Positions 63,098 through 64,000 of a DNA stretch of 64,000 bases are shown here, one piece after another. A model generated the notes under the pieces. The model was not told where the DNA came from. It saw nothing but the letters and a program-made list of their open reading frames with translations, and made no database searches. The stretch spans positions 62,001-126,000 of the forward strand of contig NZ_JAGPXB010000008.1 in NCBI RefSeq assembly GCF_018069925.1, given 5' to 3'. Made by a program: the position numbers and the translations under genes. Source of the DNA: Flavobacterium erciyesense (lineage in GTDB: Bacteria > Bacteroidota > Bacteroidia > Flavobacteriales > Flavobacteriaceae). The stretch's first letter is position 1. The number at the start of each line of letters is the position of its first letter.

Positions 63098-64000
63098 ACT
63101 ACTTCTTCTACTGCTTTTTCTTCCATTTTTAGCGCAAGCGAATTCAGATGATTTTGCACACAGCAAGCAAAAAAATATTAAAAAAGCATATTATGTCAAC
63201 GCTGATGCCTCGGTAGCAATTGACAATTCCTACGGAAATATAACCGTAACTACTTGGAATCAAGATATCATCGAAATTGATGTTTTAATAAAAGTAAGTG
63301 GGGATAATGAAAAATATGTAAACCAGCGAATTGATAATATTTCAGTTACTATCACAGCCTTAAAAAATCTGGTAAGTACCAAAACTATTCTTGAAAACAC
63401 TTCATACAGCGGAAAAAGTAAAAACAACAACTTTGAAATCAATTACACCATTAAAATTCCCACTAAAGGAAGTGTTAAATTAGTAAACAAATACGGTTCT
63501 ATATTGGTTGCCGATATCAATGCTGATGCCGATATCACATGCAAATACGGAAAAGTGACTATGGGAAATGTATCAGGAAATAGTGAATATAATTTAGAGT
63601 ATTGTTCTAATTCTAGCATGAGTTCATTGCGCACGGGAACAATACAGGCCAAATACTCGAGTATAAAAATCGCCGAAGTTGGCAAACTCGATTTAAACGC
63701 TGATTATACTGATGTAGAAATTACCAACGCTGACATGATCAGATACGATTGCACGTACGGAAAAATTAAATTTGATGCAGTTCATGTTCTTGAAGGTACA
63801 GGTAATTATTTAACCATCCGTCTTGGCGAAGTGTCCAACGCCTTAAAACTAGCTACACAATATAGTTCATTGACCGTTCAAAACCTTTCTGCTAAAGCCA
63901 ATAATGTAAGCATAAAAGGCGATTATACCGGAATTAATTTAGGATATCACCCTAATTACGCATTTGACTTTGATGTCACTCTAAAATACGCTAATTTTAA
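63081..64000 (+). CDS. Adhesin-like secreted beta-repeat protein (partial, runs off window)
   Basis: At least 306 residues, open to the right edge. It begins at an ATG at 63081 inside the anti-sigma gene end. A signal peptide (CKLLLLLLFLPFLAQA) is followed by a beta-helix-like, repetitive domain: DASVAIDNSYGNITV, KLVNKYGSILVADI, CKYGKVTMGNV, AKYSSIKIAEV and DCTYGKIKFDAV give repeats of about 22-27 residues containing YG or YS. It resembles the DUF4097/putative auto-transporter adhesin families. Likely the regulated output of the sigma/anti-sigma pair. Confidence 0.8.
   Translation, partial: MKKQCKLLLLLLFLPFLAQANSDDFAHSKQKNIKKAYYVNADASVAIDNSYGNITVTTWNQDIIEIDVLIKVSGDNEKYVNQRIDNISVTITALKNLVSTKTILENTSYSGKSKNNNFEINYTIKIPTKGSVKLVNKYGSILVADINADADITCKYGKVTMGNVSGNSEYNLEYCSNSSMSSLRTGTIQAKYSSIKIAEVGKLDLNADYTDVEITNADMIRYDCTYGKIKFDAVHVLEGTGNYLTIRLGEVSNALKLATQYSSLTVQNLSAKANNVSIKGDYTGINLGYHPNYAFDFDVTLKYANF

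Overview
The window looks like an ordinary chromosomal segment of a Flavobacterium-type bacterium (Bacteroidota, Flavobacteriaceae). Three things point there. The DNA is AT-rich, with start codons that rarely follow a Shine-Dalgarno sequence. Many genes are preceded by the Bacteroidota -7 box TAnnTTTG, and several of these also have TTG/TTTG about 17-20 nt upstream. The gene set is typical of the family: the type IX secretion genes porX and porQ, a cargo protein with a T9SS C-terminal sorting domain, porQ next to cmk, and a MutS2 without an Smr domain. I see no rRNA, tRNA, CRISPR array, prophage or recognisable transposase.

Layout. 1-9.4 kb: partial acyltransferase, spermidine-synthase-like protein, kdsB, ygiD-type dioxygenase, RecD-like helicase, small conserved protein, porX, tsaE, GNAT acetyltransferase, alanine dehydrogenase and a DUF4258 membrane protein. 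9.5-22 kb: ung, mutS2, DCC-family protein, ettA, small membrane protein, holA divergent from an orphan HsdR_N nuclease-like protein, glycosyltransferase, OmpA lipoprotein, YciO/Sua5 protein and a UvrD/PcrA helicase. 22-33 kb: TauE/SafE permease, M1 peptidase, Dph6-like ATPase, GAF histidine kinase, M24 peptidase, DUF1697 and GyrI-like proteins, then the peroxide-response cluster ohrR-ohr-nitroreductase. 33-45 kb: recG, an RND efflux operon (adaptor, pump, TolC), bestrophin-like channel, AraC regulator, and an aldehyde dehydrogenase/DUF779 pair. 45-64 kb: pheT, fasciclin protein, ExbD-like protein, a large leucine-rich T9SS cargo, rpsA, nucleoside transporter, cmk, porQ, alpha/beta hydrolase, lon, and an ECF sigma / anti-sigma / adhesin-like operon that runs off the right edge.

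How the genes work together. PorX and PorQ belong to type IX secretion and gliding, and the LRR protein is probably exported by that system. ohrR, ohr and the nitroreductase form one redox operon with a perfect operator palindrome over its promoter. The AraC regulator, aldehyde dehydrogenase and DUF779 protein form a recurrent aldehyde-response unit. The three RND genes make a complete tripartite pump.

The least explained parts lie between genes. At least five degenerate copies of one structured repeat occupy intergenic gaps; conserved flanks surround a variable hairpin. A ~77-bp direct repeat containing the rpsA stop region and terminator flanks the LRR gene, as if that gene had been inserted downstream of rpsA. 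Other items of interest are an orphan ExbD homologue lacking the proton-path aspartate and a single-domain PD-(D/E)XK protein sharing a divergent promoter region with holA. No clearly new multi-gene defence or metabolic system was found.
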